DNA from: Myxococcales bacterium
GTDB taxonomy: Bacteria > Myxococcota > Polyangia > Polyangiales > Polyangiaceae
Length of the DNA stretch: 63,314 nucleotides
Assembly (NCBI GenBank): GCA_003151595.1
Contig: PLXW01000008.1
Location: forward strand, 5,887-69,200
Direction: 5' to 3'
This document shows, piece after piece, positions 44,705 to 56,859 of the stretch; position 1 is the first letter of the stretch; each line of letters starts with the position of its first letter. The position numbers were made by a program, and so were the translations under genes. The notes beneath the pieces were generated by a model, which was not told where the DNA came from, ran no database searches, and saw nothing but the letters and a program-made list of their open reading frames with translations.

Positions 44705-46051
44705 TCAGGCCGCGCGCTGCGCTCCCCTTCGCGCGCGCTTCGATTCGGCGATGAGCGGGAGCCCTCCGGATGGCGTCAGCGTGATTCCCCGTCGCACTAC
44801 GCGAACGTTCGAGCTCGCGAGGCGAAGGTCCGTGCGCGACACGATCGCACTGAGGACCATCTTCATCTCGTAGACCGCGAACGCCGCGCCGATGCAGCGC
44901 CGTAGCCCGCCGCCGAAGGGGATCCACTCCCACGCCGCGGGCTTCCACGCGAGGTAGCGATCGGGGTTGAAGTGATCGGGCTCGGGGTAGAGACCGGGTC
45001 GACGGTGTACGAGGTATATCGCCGGCGCAACGATGACCCCGCGCGGCAGCTCGAGCCGGCCGATCGTGGTGGGCTCCAGCAGAAGGCGCCCGACGATGGG
45101 GATGACCGGCTGCAGCCGGAGCGCTTCCTTCGCCGTCGCGTCGAGGAGCTCGAGCTTCGCGATGCGAATCGGGTCGCCGTCGGCGCTCGCGATCTCGTCT
45201 TGAAGGCGCCGCGTGAGCGTGCGATCCGGCACGATCCAGCGGAGCGCCCACGCGAGCGCGGTTGCCGTCGTCTCGTGGCCGGCGATGAGGAGCGTGATGA
45301 GCTCGTCGTGAATCTCGTCCTCGCTCAGCGGTGCGCCCGACTCGTCGCGCGCGTCGACCATCATGGCGAGCACGTCGCTGCGCCCCTTGGTCCCGTTCGA
45401 ACGCCCGTCCCGTATTTCTCCACGCAGGATCTCGCTCGCGCGCCCCGCGTAACGCCGGAAGCGCCCCCATGGGCTGAAGCGACCGTAGTCGCGCTGCACG
45501 ATCGGAAAGAGGAGCCCAGGCCACGCCGCGATGTCGAGCGCGCGCGTGAGGACGTCGGCGAGCTCCACGAAGCGCGCTCCCTGCTCGACGCCGAAGACGG
45601 TGCGAAGGATCACTTGCAGCGTGATCGCCTGCATCGGTCGGTGCACCGAGAAGCGTTTCCCTACGGGCCACGAATCGATCGACGCGTCCGCGCAGTCGAG
45701 CATGGCTCGCCCGTAGGCGTGCATGCGCTCGCCATGGAAGGCGGGGAGCATCATCTTGCGCTGGCGAAGGTGCTCGGCGCCGTCGAGCAAGAGCAGCGAG
45801 TGCTCGCCGAGGAAAGGCTTCAGCACGATGTTCGCCTTGCCGGCGTGCGCCTCGTCCTGGCCGAGCGCGAAGACGTCTTTCACGGCGAGCGGGTCGGACA
45901 CGATGACGATCGGCGTGGGCATCCCCGGCATGCGGAGAGTGAACGCATCTCCGAACCGCGTCTGGCAATCCGCGAGCAGCGAGAACGGCGCGCGCACCCA
46001 ACGAATCATCTGGAGCGCGGCGATCGCGCCGGCTTCGGGAGGGAGGGGCAT
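44705..46051 (-). CDS. Cytochrome P450
   Basis: The protein has 448 residues. It has the I-helix oxygen-activation motif AGHETTATA, the K-helix ExxR in AKEALRLQP, the aromatic/PxxF segment PDHFNPDRYLAW and the haem-ligand loop FGGGLRRCIGAAFA with the invariant Cys. It is a class I bacterial P450, probably needing a ferredoxin and reductase that are not adjacent. Substrate unknown; an oxidative tailoring or fatty-acid/terpene role is possible. ATG 46051 is the start. It is divergent from the kinase-TPR gene, about 80-95 bases away. Confidence 0.9.
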   Translation of the reverse strand: MPLPPEAGAIAALQMIRWVRAPFSLLADCQTRFGDAFTLRMPGMPTPIVIVSDPLAVKDVFALGQDEAHAGKANIVLKPFLGEHSLLLLDGAEHLRQRKMMLPAFHGERMHAYGRAMLDCADASIDSWPVGKRFSVHRPMQAITLQVILRTVFGVEQGARFVELADVLTRALDIAAWPGLLFPIVQRDYGRFSPWGRFRRYAGRASEILRGEIRDGRSNGTKGRSDVLAMMVDARDESGAPLSEDEIHDELITLLIAGHETTATALAWALRWIVPDRTLTRRLQDEIASADGDPIRIAKLELLDATAKEALRLQPVIPIVGRLLLEPTTIGRLELPRGVIVAPAIYLVHRRPGLYPEPDHFNPDRYLAWKPAAWEWIPFGGGLRRCIGAAFAVYEMKMVLSAIVSRTDLRLASSNVRVVRRGITLTPSGGLPLIAESKRARRGAQRAA

Positions 46052-46129
46052 CGCGAAGGAGAGTAACGCGAGAACCGAGGGCGTGCGCTCCCGCGAAGTG
46101 ACGGGCGCCGTCGCCGCCCGGCGGATTGC

Positions 46130-46135
46130 TATGAT
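46130..46135 (+). promoter_or_regulatory. Possible -10 hexamer TATGAT
   Basis: TATGAT overlaps the first ATG (46131) of the kinase-TPR reading frame. If it is the -10 element, translation must begin at the second ATG, 46146. No matching -35 is seen. Confidence 0.3.
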
Positions 46136-46145
46136 CGCCCTCGGG

Positions 46146-49007
<2,862 letters not shown>

Positions 49008-49010
49008 GAG

Positions 49011-50123
49011 CTAGGTCGTGCCGACGTGCCCGCCGCTGGATCTGACGCGGATGCCCGAGGCGCTCGCGCACACTCCGTTCCGCCCGCTCAGCTTTGCGGT
49101 GTACATGCGATCGTCGGCCAGCGCGAGAAGATCGAGGTAGTTCGCCGACGCGCACTCGGACCACAGTGCGACGCCGACGCTCACCGTCGCGGTCACCGAG
49201 CTCGCCCCGACCTCGACTCGGAGGTCGGCGAACGACCGACGGACCCGCTCCGCGAGCGCGACGAGATCCTCTTTCCCTTCGCAGGAGATCACGGCGACGA
49301 ACTCCTCGCCTCCGTAGCGCGCGAACAAGTCCGCGGCGCGGAGCATGCTCCCCGCGGACATCGCGAGCGCGCGAAGCACCTCGTCGCCCGCGAGGTGCCC
49401 GAAGGTGTCGTTGATTCTCTTGAAATGATCGACGTCGATCATGAGCATCCCGGTGTCGTTTCCGTCGGTCCGCCCGCGCTCGATCGCGAGCTCGAGGCGT
49501 TCGAGCAGGCAGCGGCGGTTGGTCAGGCCGGTGAGCGAGTCGCGCGTCGACGATTCGTAGAGACGCCGCCGGAGTGACTCTTCATGCTCGTCGAGGAGCG
49601 CGAATTGGAAGAGGAGGTCGGGACCGAGCTGAACCCTGTCGCCCGACTTGAGCGGGACGCGACTCACTGCGCACCCGTTGACGAACGTGCCGTTGCGGGA
49701 GCCAAGGTCTTCGAGGATGTGACGCTCGTCTTCGGTGCGAATCACGCGCGCGTGATGGCGGCTGATCGACGGCTCGTCGATCGAGAGCGTCGCTCCTCGC
49801 GAGCGACCGAGCACGGTCTCGTCGCTTTGCAACGCGAACACGCGGCCGGGGTCTACGCCGCCGAGGACCGTGAGCGTTGCCCTGTCGCGGCGCGGTGCGG
49901 TCACCTGCACGGTGATCATTGGGGTCTCGCGCCGCGACCGACGCTCCAACACGGTCGAGCGCGCGATCGGGCCAGCAGGGCTCGTCGGAAGTGCGGCCCG
50001 CAGCTTGGCCAGCGTCTCCCTGGCGTCGTCGTCGCTCGGCAGATCGCTGGCGCGCGCGTCCGCCTCGGCTCTCTCCGCGCGATCTCGAGGCGATGATCCC
50101 AAGACTCCCCCTTGCTCGTTCAC
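49011..50123 (-). CDS. FHA-GGDEF diguanylate cyclase
   Basis: The protein has 370 residues. The FHA domain (about 95-165) shows VLGRSRGATLSIDEPSISRHHARV and DLGSRNGTFVNG. A short helical linker leads to the GGDEF domain, with metal-binding MIDVDHFKRIND, the active-site motif GGEEF in FARYGGEEFVAV and the product-inhibition site RAAD five residues before FARYG. It should make c-di-GMP and be steered by a phosphothreonine partner. The start is MNEQGG at 50123. It lies 24 bases downstream of the EAL gene on the same strand, so synthesis and degradation of c-di-GMP are encoded together. Confidence 0.9.
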   Translation of the reverse strand: MNEQGGVLGSSPRDRAERAEADARASDLPSDDDARETLAKLRAALPTSPAGPIARSTVLERRSRRETPMITVQVTAPRRDRATLTVLGGVDPGRVFALQSDETVLGRSRGATLSIDEPSISRHHARVIRTEDERHILEDLGSRNGTFVNGCAVSRVPLKSGDRVQLGPDLLFQFALLDEHEESLRRRLYESSTRDSLTGLTNRRCLLERLELAIERGRTDGNDTGMLMIDVDHFKRINDTFGHLAGDEVLRALAMSAGSMLRAADLFARYGGEEFVAVISCEGKEDLVALAERVRRSFADLRVEVGASSVTATVSVGVALWSECASANYLDLLALADDRMYTAKLSGRNGVCASASGIRVRSSGGHVGTT

Positions 50124-50147
50124 TCGTCGTCCGAAAGCACGGCCGGT

Positions 50148-50897
50148 CTACGAGAAGGTCTCGACGCGTGGAAAGGGCGGTCCTGGTTTCGCGAAGAGGT
50201 AGCCCTGCATGAGGCGACACTCGAACGCCTTGAGCCGATGGCACTCCGCCGCGATCTCTACCCCTTCGGCGATGATCTTCATGTGCATCCCGGCGCGCAT
50301 GGTCATCACGGTCTCGATGAGACGCTGGCGAATGCTGCACTCGTGAACGTTGCGGACGAGGAACATGTCGAGCTTCACGAAGTCGGGGTCGAGCGCGACA
50401 CACGCCGACAGTCCCGCATAGCCCGCACCCAGGTCGTCGATCGCGATCCGGAATCCGTGATGACGCAGGACGCTCAAGCGCGCCTTGATGTCCGTCACGT
50501 CGTCGAGCGACGCGCGCTCGGTGACCTCGAGTACCACGCGGCCGGCGATCCTCGTGAGCGGGGCAGCGGCCTCGTACAGCGCAGGGTCGAGGAGATCGCG
50601 CGTGTGCAGATTCACGAAAAGCAGCGTGTCGTCCGGCGCATCCGTGAAGGCCTCCGCAGCCAACGCGCGTGCGCGCCGCCCGAGGTCCTGGAGACGATCG
50701 AGTCGCTCGGCCGCGCTGAGGACCGTGCCCGGCAGCGGAAGCGACGCATCGTCGTTTCGCATGAGGGCCTCGTACGCGAAGATGCTTCGACGGCTCGTGT
50801 CCACGATGGGTTGGAAGGCCATCCACATCGTTTCGAGCGCTCGCTTCATGCGAGCCTGCGCGCGCAACTTCGAGGCGCGCTCCACGGCTTTCAACAC
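50148..50897 (-). CDS. Stand-alone EAL-domain c-di-GMP phosphodiesterase
   Basis: The protein has 249 residues, essentially only an EAL domain. All catalytic elements are readable: YEALMR, FVNLHTRDL, VLEVTER, IDDLGAGY, VKLDMFLV, IIAEGVE and QGYLFAKP. It should hydrolyse c-di-GMP to pGpG. The start is GTG 50897 (LKAVERAS); an inner ATG at MKRALETM would drop 16 residues. It precedes the FHA-GGDEF gene by 24 bases. The short N-terminus holds no sensor domain. Confidence 0.85.
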   Translation of the reverse strand: MLKAVERASKLRAQARMKRALETMWMAFQPIVDTSRRSIFAYEALMRNDDASLPLPGTVLSAAERLDRLQDLGRRARALAAEAFTDAPDDTLLFVNLHTRDLLDPALYEAAAPLTRIAGRVVLEVTERASLDDVTDIKARLSVLRHHGFRIAIDDLGAGYAGLSACVALDPDFVKLDMFLVRNVHECSIRQRLIETVMTMRAGMHMKIIAEGVEIAAECHRLKAFECRLMQGYLFAKPGPPFPRVETFS

Positions 50898-51253
50898 GTC
50901 CAGCGCCGGGGCACCGGCCTCGCCAAGAGATGAGGCACGCCGAGCGCGATCGGTAGAGCCGCGTTTGCGGAGCGGAGTTGAGTTGCGCTCGAGCCGACGA
51001 GATCATTTTCCGAGATCGGACACATGAACGGCTCCGCGACGGCGCCTGCGGCAGTAGTTGGCCGCGATTGGCTTGAGGCGCCAAGTCGCTGCATCCAGTA
51101 GTCGTGCCAGCGACGCTTGCGCCTGGTTTCGGCAGCTTGGGTGCGGCGACGTCCCGCACACACGCCGCATCGAGGCGGAATGGCGTGGACCGTTCTGCGT
51201 CGCGCTCCGAGACCTACAGCTCCCAGATTCGCGGGTCGTGGTGGAATGCGCCC
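50898..51253. other. Intergenic region between EAL and M28 genes
   Basis: The 356 bases separate two divergent genes. I see no ORF supported by codon bias, RNA fold or repeat. It should contain both promoters, but no hexamer pair is convincing. Confidence 0.4.
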
Positions 51254-52657
51254 ATGGCACGCGTCGCGCTCGTCTCCATGCTCGCTCTGTTCGCCGCCTG
51301 TCACCCCGGCAACGCCCCGACCGCGTCGCCTCCGTCGCCTCCGCCTCCGCGGCGAGCGCTCGCGGCGTCGGTCGTGTCTTCGATTGATCCGACGCATCTG
51401 GCGTCGACCGTCGCTCGCCTCGCAGCGTTCGGCACACGACATACGCTCTCCGACACGACGTCGCCCACGCGAGGCATCGGGGCCGCGCGCACCTGGATCA
51501 AGGCGCAGCTCGACGCCGCCGCCGAAGGCGCAGGGCCGGATCGTGCGATGGATGTCTCGTTCGATCGCCATGTTCAAAGGGCCGACGGCAAACGCGTCCC
51601 GCGCGACACCGAGGTGGTGAACGTCATGGCCGTCCTCGCCGGCGCGATGCCCGAGGCGCGCGCGCGCCGCTATTACATCGTCGGCCACTACGACTCACGC
51701 ACGACCGACGTGATGGACGCGGCCTCCGACGCGCCGGGGGCGAACGACGACGCCTCAGGGGTGGCTGTGGTCATCGAGCTCGCGCGCGTGATGGCGCATG
51801 CGCGCTTCGACGCGACGCTCGTCTTCCTGGCGACGGCAGGCGAAGAGCAGGGGCTCGTCGGCGCGAAGCTCCACGCCGAAGAGGCGCGCGCGAACGGTTG
51901 GGACGTTCGCGCGGTGTTGAACGACGACATCGTGGGCGACCCGAGCCCGCTCGGCGCAGGCGTCGCGCGCGATCGCGAGATCCGCGTCTTCTCCGAAGGG
52001 ATCCCGCTCATCGCCACGGGCGACGGCGATGCGGGAGCCGTGAACGAGATCCGAAAGCTCGGCGCGGAGAACGACTCTGCTTCGCGCGAGCTCGCGCGTT
52101 TCGTGGCCGACGTCGCCGCCGACGAGCAGACGCGCGTGCAGCCGCTCCTCGTGTTTCGCCCCGATCGCTTCCTCCGCGGTGGTGACCACCTCGCGTTCGC
52201 CGAGCTCGGGTTCACCGCCGTGCGCTTCACTACGGTGGAAGAGCACTACGACCGACAGCACCAGAACTTCTCGGTAGATGACGCCGGCCTCGCCCATGGT
52301 GACGTGACGGCGAACGTCGACTCGGCATATCTCGCTGGAGTGGCCGCGCTCGACGGCGTCGTCCTCGCGCACCTCGCCAACGCGCCCGCGCCTCCGGAAA
52401 ACGCGCGCGTCGTCACCGCCGATCTCGCGAACGACACGCTCCTCCGCTGGTCCTCGTGCTCCGAGCCCGACGTCGCCGGATACGAGATCGTCTGGCGAGC
52501 GACGACGAGCGCGCGCTGGGAGAACGTGCTCGACGCCGGCGCGGTGACCGAGCATCGCCTAGCCGTGAACAAGGACGACGTGATCTTCGGTGTGCGTGCC
52601 TACGATCGCGAAGGATGGCGAAGCCCCGTGACCTTCGCGCGAGCCGCCGCGAAGTGA
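51254..52657 (+). CDS. M28 zinc aminopeptidase lipoprotein
   Basis: The protein has 467 residues. A lipobox (LALFAACHPG) is followed by an M28 fold. Zinc-site residues are visible as GHYDSR (His), GANDDASGVAV (bridging Asp), ATAGEEQGLVG (catalytic and ligand Glu), LNDDIVGDPSP (Asp) and a late His in RGGDHLAF. It removes N-terminal residues from peptides in the periplasm or outside. A C-terminal fibronectin-like segment (TLLRWSSCSEPDVAGYEIVWRA) follows. The start is ATG 51254; the longer reading frame is unsupported. It converges with the WS/DGAT gene, 9 bases apart. Confidence 0.86.
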   Translation: MARVALVSMLALFAACHPGNAPTASPPSPPPPRRALAASVVSSIDPTHLASTVARLAAFGTRHTLSDTTSPTRGIGAARTWIKAQLDAAAEGAGPDRAMDVSFDRHVQRADGKRVPRDTEVVNVMAVLAGAMPEARARRYYIVGHYDSRTTDVMDAASDAPGANDDASGVAVVIELARVMAHARFDATLVFLATAGEEQGLVGAKLHAEEARANGWDVRAVLNDDIVGDPSPLGAGVARDREIRVFSEGIPLIATGDGDAGAVNEIRKLGAENDSASRELARFVADVAADEQTRVQPLLVFRPDRFLRGGDHLAFAELGFTAVRFTTVEEHYDRQHQNFSVDDAGLAHGDVTANVDSAYLAGVAALDGVVLAHLANAPAPPENARVVTADLANDTLLRWSSCSEPDVAGYEIVWRATTSARWENVLDAGAVTEHRLAVNKDDVIFGVRAYDREGWRSPVTFARAAAK

Positions 52658-52666
52658 CGCGTGCGT

Positions 52667-54076
52667 CTACATCACCCGCCGTCCCTCTTCGAGCTCCTCC
52701 AGCGCGTCGCCGGCGTAGACCGCGAGACGCTGAAGGTGAGGGATCGCGTCGCGGCATCCGATGAAGCCGAAGCCCAGCGTCCCCGCGTATCCGCTGACCG
52801 TGATGTTCAGCGCGTGCCCGTGGAACGGGATCGACACCGGGTACGTCCCCTCGAGCCTCCACCCACGGAAGTAGAGCGGAGTCTCCGGCCCCGGCACGTT
52901 CGAGACGACGACGTTGAACGCCGGTCGCACGCGCCCGGCAGCGCCCGGGATCATCGACAGGAGAAGCGGCGCGATGAGCAGCGCGCCGTACTGGATGATC
53001 GCGTTCTTAGACATGCCTTGGAGCTGCTCTTTGGCGTGCCTCGTCGAGGCGATGATGGCGTCGAGGCGCGCCGAGGGATCCTCGAGGTCCGTCGCCAGCG
53101 ACGCGAGGATGGCGCCGACCGCGTTGCCGCCTCCGGGATCGTCTTTGGGGCGCACGTTAACCGGGAGCATCGCCGTGAGCGTCTTGTCCGGGAGCGCGTC
53201 TTGCTCGAGGAGAAAACGCCGTAGCGCCGACGAGAGGAGCGCGAGCACGACGTCGTTCAGCGTGCCGCCCGACCGTTTCGCCAAGCGTCGCAGTCGATCG
53301 AGCTCGAAGCTCTGCGTCGCGAAGCGCCGACTACGACTGATGCGCTGATTGAACATCGACTTCGGCGCTTGCAGCGGAGACACCAGGTTGCCGTCGTGCG
53401 CTCGCGCCGATCGCACCACGTTCATCAGCGCGTGCCCGACGTCCTTCGCGATGCCGACCTGCGCGCGTGCCGAGTTGAGCAGCGCGTCCATCGTCGGAAT
53501 GCTCTCGTCGTCGGGGCCTTCCTTCTTCTCGCGCTCCACCATGGGCACTGAGAAGAACATCGGCGTGTGACGATCGTCGGGGCTCGTCGACAAGCTTCGC
53601 GCGAGCAAGCGCTGCCCGGTGAACCCGTCGACCAGCGCGTGGTGCACCTTGAAATAGATCGCGAACCGATTCCGCTCGAGCCCCTCGATGAGATGCACCT
53701 CCCACGGTGGGCGATGAAAATCGATCGGGTTGCTGTGCAGCCGCGACACGAGGATGCCCAGCTCGCGTTCGCCCCCAGGCGTCGGCAGCGCGGACCGACG
53801 CACGTGGTACTCGAGATCGAACGCGGTGTCGGGGACCCACGCTTGGAGCGGGCTTGAGAGAAGATCGGGGTGACGCAGTCGCAGGTTCCACGGCGACTGG
53901 ACGGTGGTGTCGTGACGCAGCTCCTCCATGAGCTCGCGATGGAAATCGCGCGGACCTTCGGGCGGCGGAGTGAAGGGGAGGAGCGCACCGACGTGCATCA
54001 TCGACTCGCGGCTCTCGCCGGCGAGGAAGGCGCGGTCGATCGCGTTCAACGGGCGGCGCGCAGGTCGTGTGGGCAT
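52667..54076 (-). CDS. Wax-ester synthase / diacylglycerol acyltransferase (WS/DGAT) homologue
   Basis: The protein has 469 residues. It carries the acyltransferase signature HHALVDG (YFKVHHALVDGFTG) and the C-terminal motifs PLNAIDRAF, FNVVVSNVPGPETPLYFRG and NITVSGYAGTLGFGF. These enzymes esterify fatty alcohols or diacylglycerol with acyl-CoA to make storage lipids. Myxobacteria do make lipid bodies, which fits. The start is taken as ATG 54076 (MPTRPARRPLNAID); a reading frame to 54097 adds 7 residues without similarity. It is the only clear lipid gene here. Confidence 0.88.
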   Translation of the reverse strand: MPTRPARRPLNAIDRAFLAGESRESMMHVGALLPFTPPPEGPRDFHRELMEELRHDTTVQSPWNLRLRHPDLLSSPLQAWVPDTAFDLEYHVRRSALPTPGGERELGILVSRLHSNPIDFHRPPWEVHLIEGLERNRFAIYFKVHHALVDGFTGQRLLARSLSTSPDDRHTPMFFSVPMVEREKKEGPDDESIPTMDALLNSARAQVGIAKDVGHALMNVVRSARAHDGNLVSPLQAPKSMFNQRISRSRRFATQSFELDRLRRLAKRSGGTLNDVVLALLSSALRRFLLEQDALPDKTLTAMLPVNVRPKDDPGGGNAVGAILASLATDLEDPSARLDAIIASTRHAKEQLQGMSKNAIIQYGALLIAPLLLSMIPGAAGRVRPAFNVVVSNVPGPETPLYFRGWRLEGTYPVSIPFHGHALNITVSGYAGTLGFGFIGCRDAIPHLQRLAVYAGDALEELEEGRRVM

Positions 54077-54237
54077 TGCGACGAGGATACGCCGCACGGG
54101 CTCGAGACCGCGACTCGTCGATGTGGCGGCCCGAGTCGGTCGTTCCCCAAGCGCGGGGCACGTCGGCCCGCCCGGCGCAGATTTCGACGCGCAGCCCGGG
54201 AATTCATGCGGGCACGCGACTTGAAACCGGGGGGGCC

Positions 54238-54756
54238 ATGCGATCGCTTCCGGTCTGCTTGACGGTGACGCTCTTGGCGACGACGTGTGCGCTCGGTTCG
54301 GGGTGCGGCCCGTTCGGACGCACGGCCTGCTTGGGAATGCGGATCGCGGCGCCGCTCGCTCTTCTGGCCGCCGAAGACAGGGCGGAGCAGGAAGACCGCG
54401 AAGCCCTCGAGGCGGCCGAGTACGCGCCCATCTTTGTCCCCGAGATCCCGCACGAGCCTCCGCGCATCACGCCGCCGGAGCCGAGCCACGTCGCGTTCGA
54501 CTCGGTTGCCGCGCTCGCAGCATTGCACGCGACCGACATGTCTTCGTGCGTGGCTCGCGGCGCACCGCGCGCTTACGGGCACGCGCGAGTCACACTCAAA
54601 AATGACGGGCACGCGTCGATCGTCTCCATCGATTCGCCGTCGGGCATGACGGGAGACGCCGTGGCGTGCATCGGCGAGCAGCTCGGGCGCGTGAGCGTGC
54701 CGCCATTCGACGGCGCGGAGATCACCGTGGGCGCGAGCTATCTCGTGAAGGAATAG
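54238..54756 (+). CDS. Small exported protein, AgmX/PglI-like C-terminus
   Basis: The protein has 172 residues. The hydrophobic N-terminus ends in LGSGCGPFG (a possible lipobox). A Glu/Ala helix and a Pro-rich stretch (EIPHEPPRITPPEPSHVAF) follow, and then a compact domain (ARVTLKNDGHASIVSID to GEQLGRVSVPPFDG) that looks like the TonB-C/AgmX-like periplasmic fold of myxobacterial envelope proteins. The start is ATG 54238. It is divergent from the WS/DGAT gene, 160 bases apart. Function unknown. Confidence 0.6.
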   Translation: MRSLPVCLTVTLLATTCALGSGCGPFGRTACLGMRIAAPLALLAAEDRAEQEDREALEAAEYAPIFVPEIPHEPPRITPPEPSHVAFDSVAALAALHATDMSSCVARGAPRAYGHARVTLKNDGHASIVSIDSPSGMTGDAVACIGEQLGRVSVPPFDGAEITVGASYLVKE

Positions 54757-54831
54757 CGCGCGTCATCGAAGGCGAGGGGAGGAGCGAGCGCCGGTTGTAG
54801 GCGATCCGTATCCGTTCGATACTCGTACGAA

Positions 54832-55863
54832 GTGAGATCACTCGCGCCCCCGCTCACTCTCTCCGCGGCGTTCCTTTGCGCTTGTGGCAGCGGATCGATC
54901 GCTGGCAGCGGCGCCTCCGACGCGAGCCCCGACGGGACACTCCCGTCGAACGATTCGGGCGTCGGCGACGACGACTCTTCGAGCGCGCCCGACGTCCTCT
55001 CCATCACGCCGCCGCCCGATGACGCCGACCTCCCGCCGTCGCCCGAGGCTGGACCGGGCGGCCCGTGGGTCGCGTTCACGTCGACGCGCGCGGGGAGCTT
55101 CGATTTGTTCCTCGTGCATCCCGACGGCACCGGCCTGCGCCCTCTCGTGCAAACCGCCGGCGCCGATCTCCACCCTGCGTGGTCGCCCGACGGCGCCCGG
55201 CTCGTGTTCACCTCGACGCAGTCGGGCGCATCGTTGCTCTACGCGGTGGACGTCGCGACCAATGCGATCACGCCTCTTGCCACCGGGCTGGCGTCGGCGT
55301 CGACGGGCTCGTACTCGCCCGACGGCGGCGATCTCACCTTCGGAGGCGCCGCCGACGGTGGTGCGCTCATCTACCGCGTCCCTTCGACTGGGGGCGTATC
55401 GACTCCGCTCACCACCGACGCGACGATGCGGGACAACGCGCCGGTTTGGTCGCCCAATGGCAAGACGATCTACTTCGCGAGCGATCGCTCCGGCCAGTTC
55501 GAGGTGTGGTCCGTCGCGCCTGACGGCACCGGCCTCACGCAGATCACGACGAGCTCGAACATCCTCGGCGGTCCGGCCATCACGCCCGATGGCGCGAGCC
55601 TCCTCTTCGCCAGAACCGGTGGCGCCGAAGACACGCAAGTCGTCCTCTACCCGCTCCTGACGCAGGTACCGACGGTACTTTCGTCGCAAGGCGATTCATC
55701 GCCGGCCATGTCGCCTGCGCGCGATCGCCTCGCGGTGACCTCGACGCGCTATGGCGTGTCGAACCCCGAAATCGTCTTGATGGACCTCGACGCCGGAAAC
55801 CCGTTTCGTCTCACGAACGATCCGGGAATCGACGACGAGGCTGTCTTCCAGCCGCTGCGCTGA
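54832..55863 (+). CDS. TolB-like beta-propeller lipoprotein
   Basis: The protein has 343 residues. A lipobox (AAFLCACGSG) is followed by a Ser/Asp-rich linker and then TolB/WD40-type blades: ADLHPAWSPDGARLVFTST, GSYSPDGGDLTFGG, NAPVWSPNGKTIYFAS, GPAITPDGASLLFA. A GTG at 54832 starts it. Propellers bind proteins or ligands and this one has no enzyme domain. It is convergent with the next gene, 16 bases apart. Confidence 0.8.
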   Translation: MRSLAPPLTLSAAFLCACGSGSIAGSGASDASPDGTLPSNDSGVGDDDSSSAPDVLSITPPPDDADLPPSPEAGPGGPWVAFTSTRAGSFDLFLVHPDGTGLRPLVQTAGADLHPAWSPDGARLVFTSTQSGASLLYAVDVATNAITPLATGLASASTGSYSPDGGDLTFGGAADGGALIYRVPSTGGVSTPLTTDATMRDNAPVWSPNGKTIYFASDRSGQFEVWSVAPDGTGLTQITTSSNILGGPAITPDGASLLFARTGGAEDTQVVLYPLLTQVPTVLSSQGDSSPAMSPARDRLAVTSTRYGVSNPEIVLMDLDAGNPFRLTNDPGIDDEAVFQPLR

Positions 55864-55879
55864 CGAGCAGAACGCCCGC

Positions 55880-56845
55880 CTAGGGGCAGGTGAGCTGCAC
55901 GGACGAACCGCTCGCTTCGCACGTCGTGAGCGGCGGCGGGAAGCCGCTGGGGATGTCCGGGTTCGTATTGTCCGAGACGCCGCATTTGAAGACCTCTTTC
56001 GTCGGACCGCCGTTGCACTTGTAGTGCGCAGCCCAATCCTTGCGACAGCCGACCGCCGGATCGGCCAGACCGGCGCCGATCGACGGGAGGGTGCACGGAG
56101 CGGCGTGTCCGTTGCAATGCGTGGTCAGGTTCGCGGTGTCGTTGCCGACGGTGACCGTGTTCCCGGCGTAGTGCACGTTCCTGCAGTCGGGACCGAGCGT
56201 GGCGTCGACGATCGTGATCGTCTCTGTAGGCAGAAGGCCGGTGATGTTGCCGGTGAAGTGGAAACCCGCTCCGGCGTTCAGCTGGTCGTCGATGAGCCAC
56301 GACACCTTGTTGAAGCCGTCCGGCGTCGGGAAGGTGGCGTTCGCGTTGACCGCCCCGTAGGAGACCGCGCACGGTCCCGCTTTTCCGCCGTTCGCGTCGC
56401 CGAGGGTCGCGCCGGAGCAGGAGGTGGCCCCGCCCACGATCATGCCGACGTTGGCCGGCGTGAACGTCAGGGCGACGCTGAAGAGCGAGACCGTCCCGCC
56501 GAGGCCGTTCTCGGCGTCGACGGTCGCGGGAAGCTCGTTCTGCCCGTTGAGTGCCAACGGCGTTCCCTCGGTGTGGAGATAAACGTTGCCGAGCGTCTGA
56601 CCGTACGGCAGCGGCACGGGGCCCACCTCCGGCATGAGCTCGCCCGTCGTCGGGTTGCGGTACGCGATCGTGAACTTGCGCGTCGCTCCGTCGAACGATC
56701 CTTCGATGGTCGCGAGCACCGTCGTCCCTGCCGGAGCAGTCGTCGGCACTTCCGTCGCAACGACGGCCTCCGGTTCGTTCGTCGGCGCAGCGCTACAGGC
56801 GACCACGCATCCCAAGACTCCCGTGACGGCGATGATTCGACGCAT
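55880..56845 (-). CDS. Secreted Cys-rich lipoprotein of unknown function
   Basis: The protein has 321 residues. The lipobox is VLGCVVACSAA. The mature part begins with TVLATIEGSFDGATRKFTIAYR, which looks beta-rich. The last 170 residues hold many Cys (SCSGATL, CNGHAAPCTLPS, KCNGGPTKEVFKCG, TTCEAS), suggesting disulfides. The start at ATG 56845 has GAGGAG about 10 bases upstream. A 42-codon ORF on the same strand ends 14 bases upstream, so the two could be one unit. No family recognised. Confidence 0.62.
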   Translation of the reverse strand: MRRIIAVTGVLGCVVACSAAPTNEPEAVVATEVPTTAPAGTTVLATIEGSFDGATRKFTIAYRNPTTGELMPEVGPVPLPYGQTLGNVYLHTEGTPLALNGQNELPATVDAENGLGGTVSLFSVALTFTPANVGMIVGGATSCSGATLGDANGGKAGPCAVSYGAVNANATFPTPDGFNKVSWLIDDQLNAGAGFHFTGNITGLLPTETITIVDATLGPDCRNVHYAGNTVTVGNDTANLTTHCNGHAAPCTLPSIGAGLADPAVGCRKDWAAHYKCNGGPTKEVFKCGVSDNTNPDIPSGFPPPLTTCEASGSSVQLTCP

Positions 56846-56859
56846 GTTCTTAACTCTCC

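Noticed and set aside
50898..51253. ORFs in the EAL/M28 gap (for example 51058-51387)
   Set aside because: Out of phase with the M28 protein that continues across them, and lacking codon-bias support.
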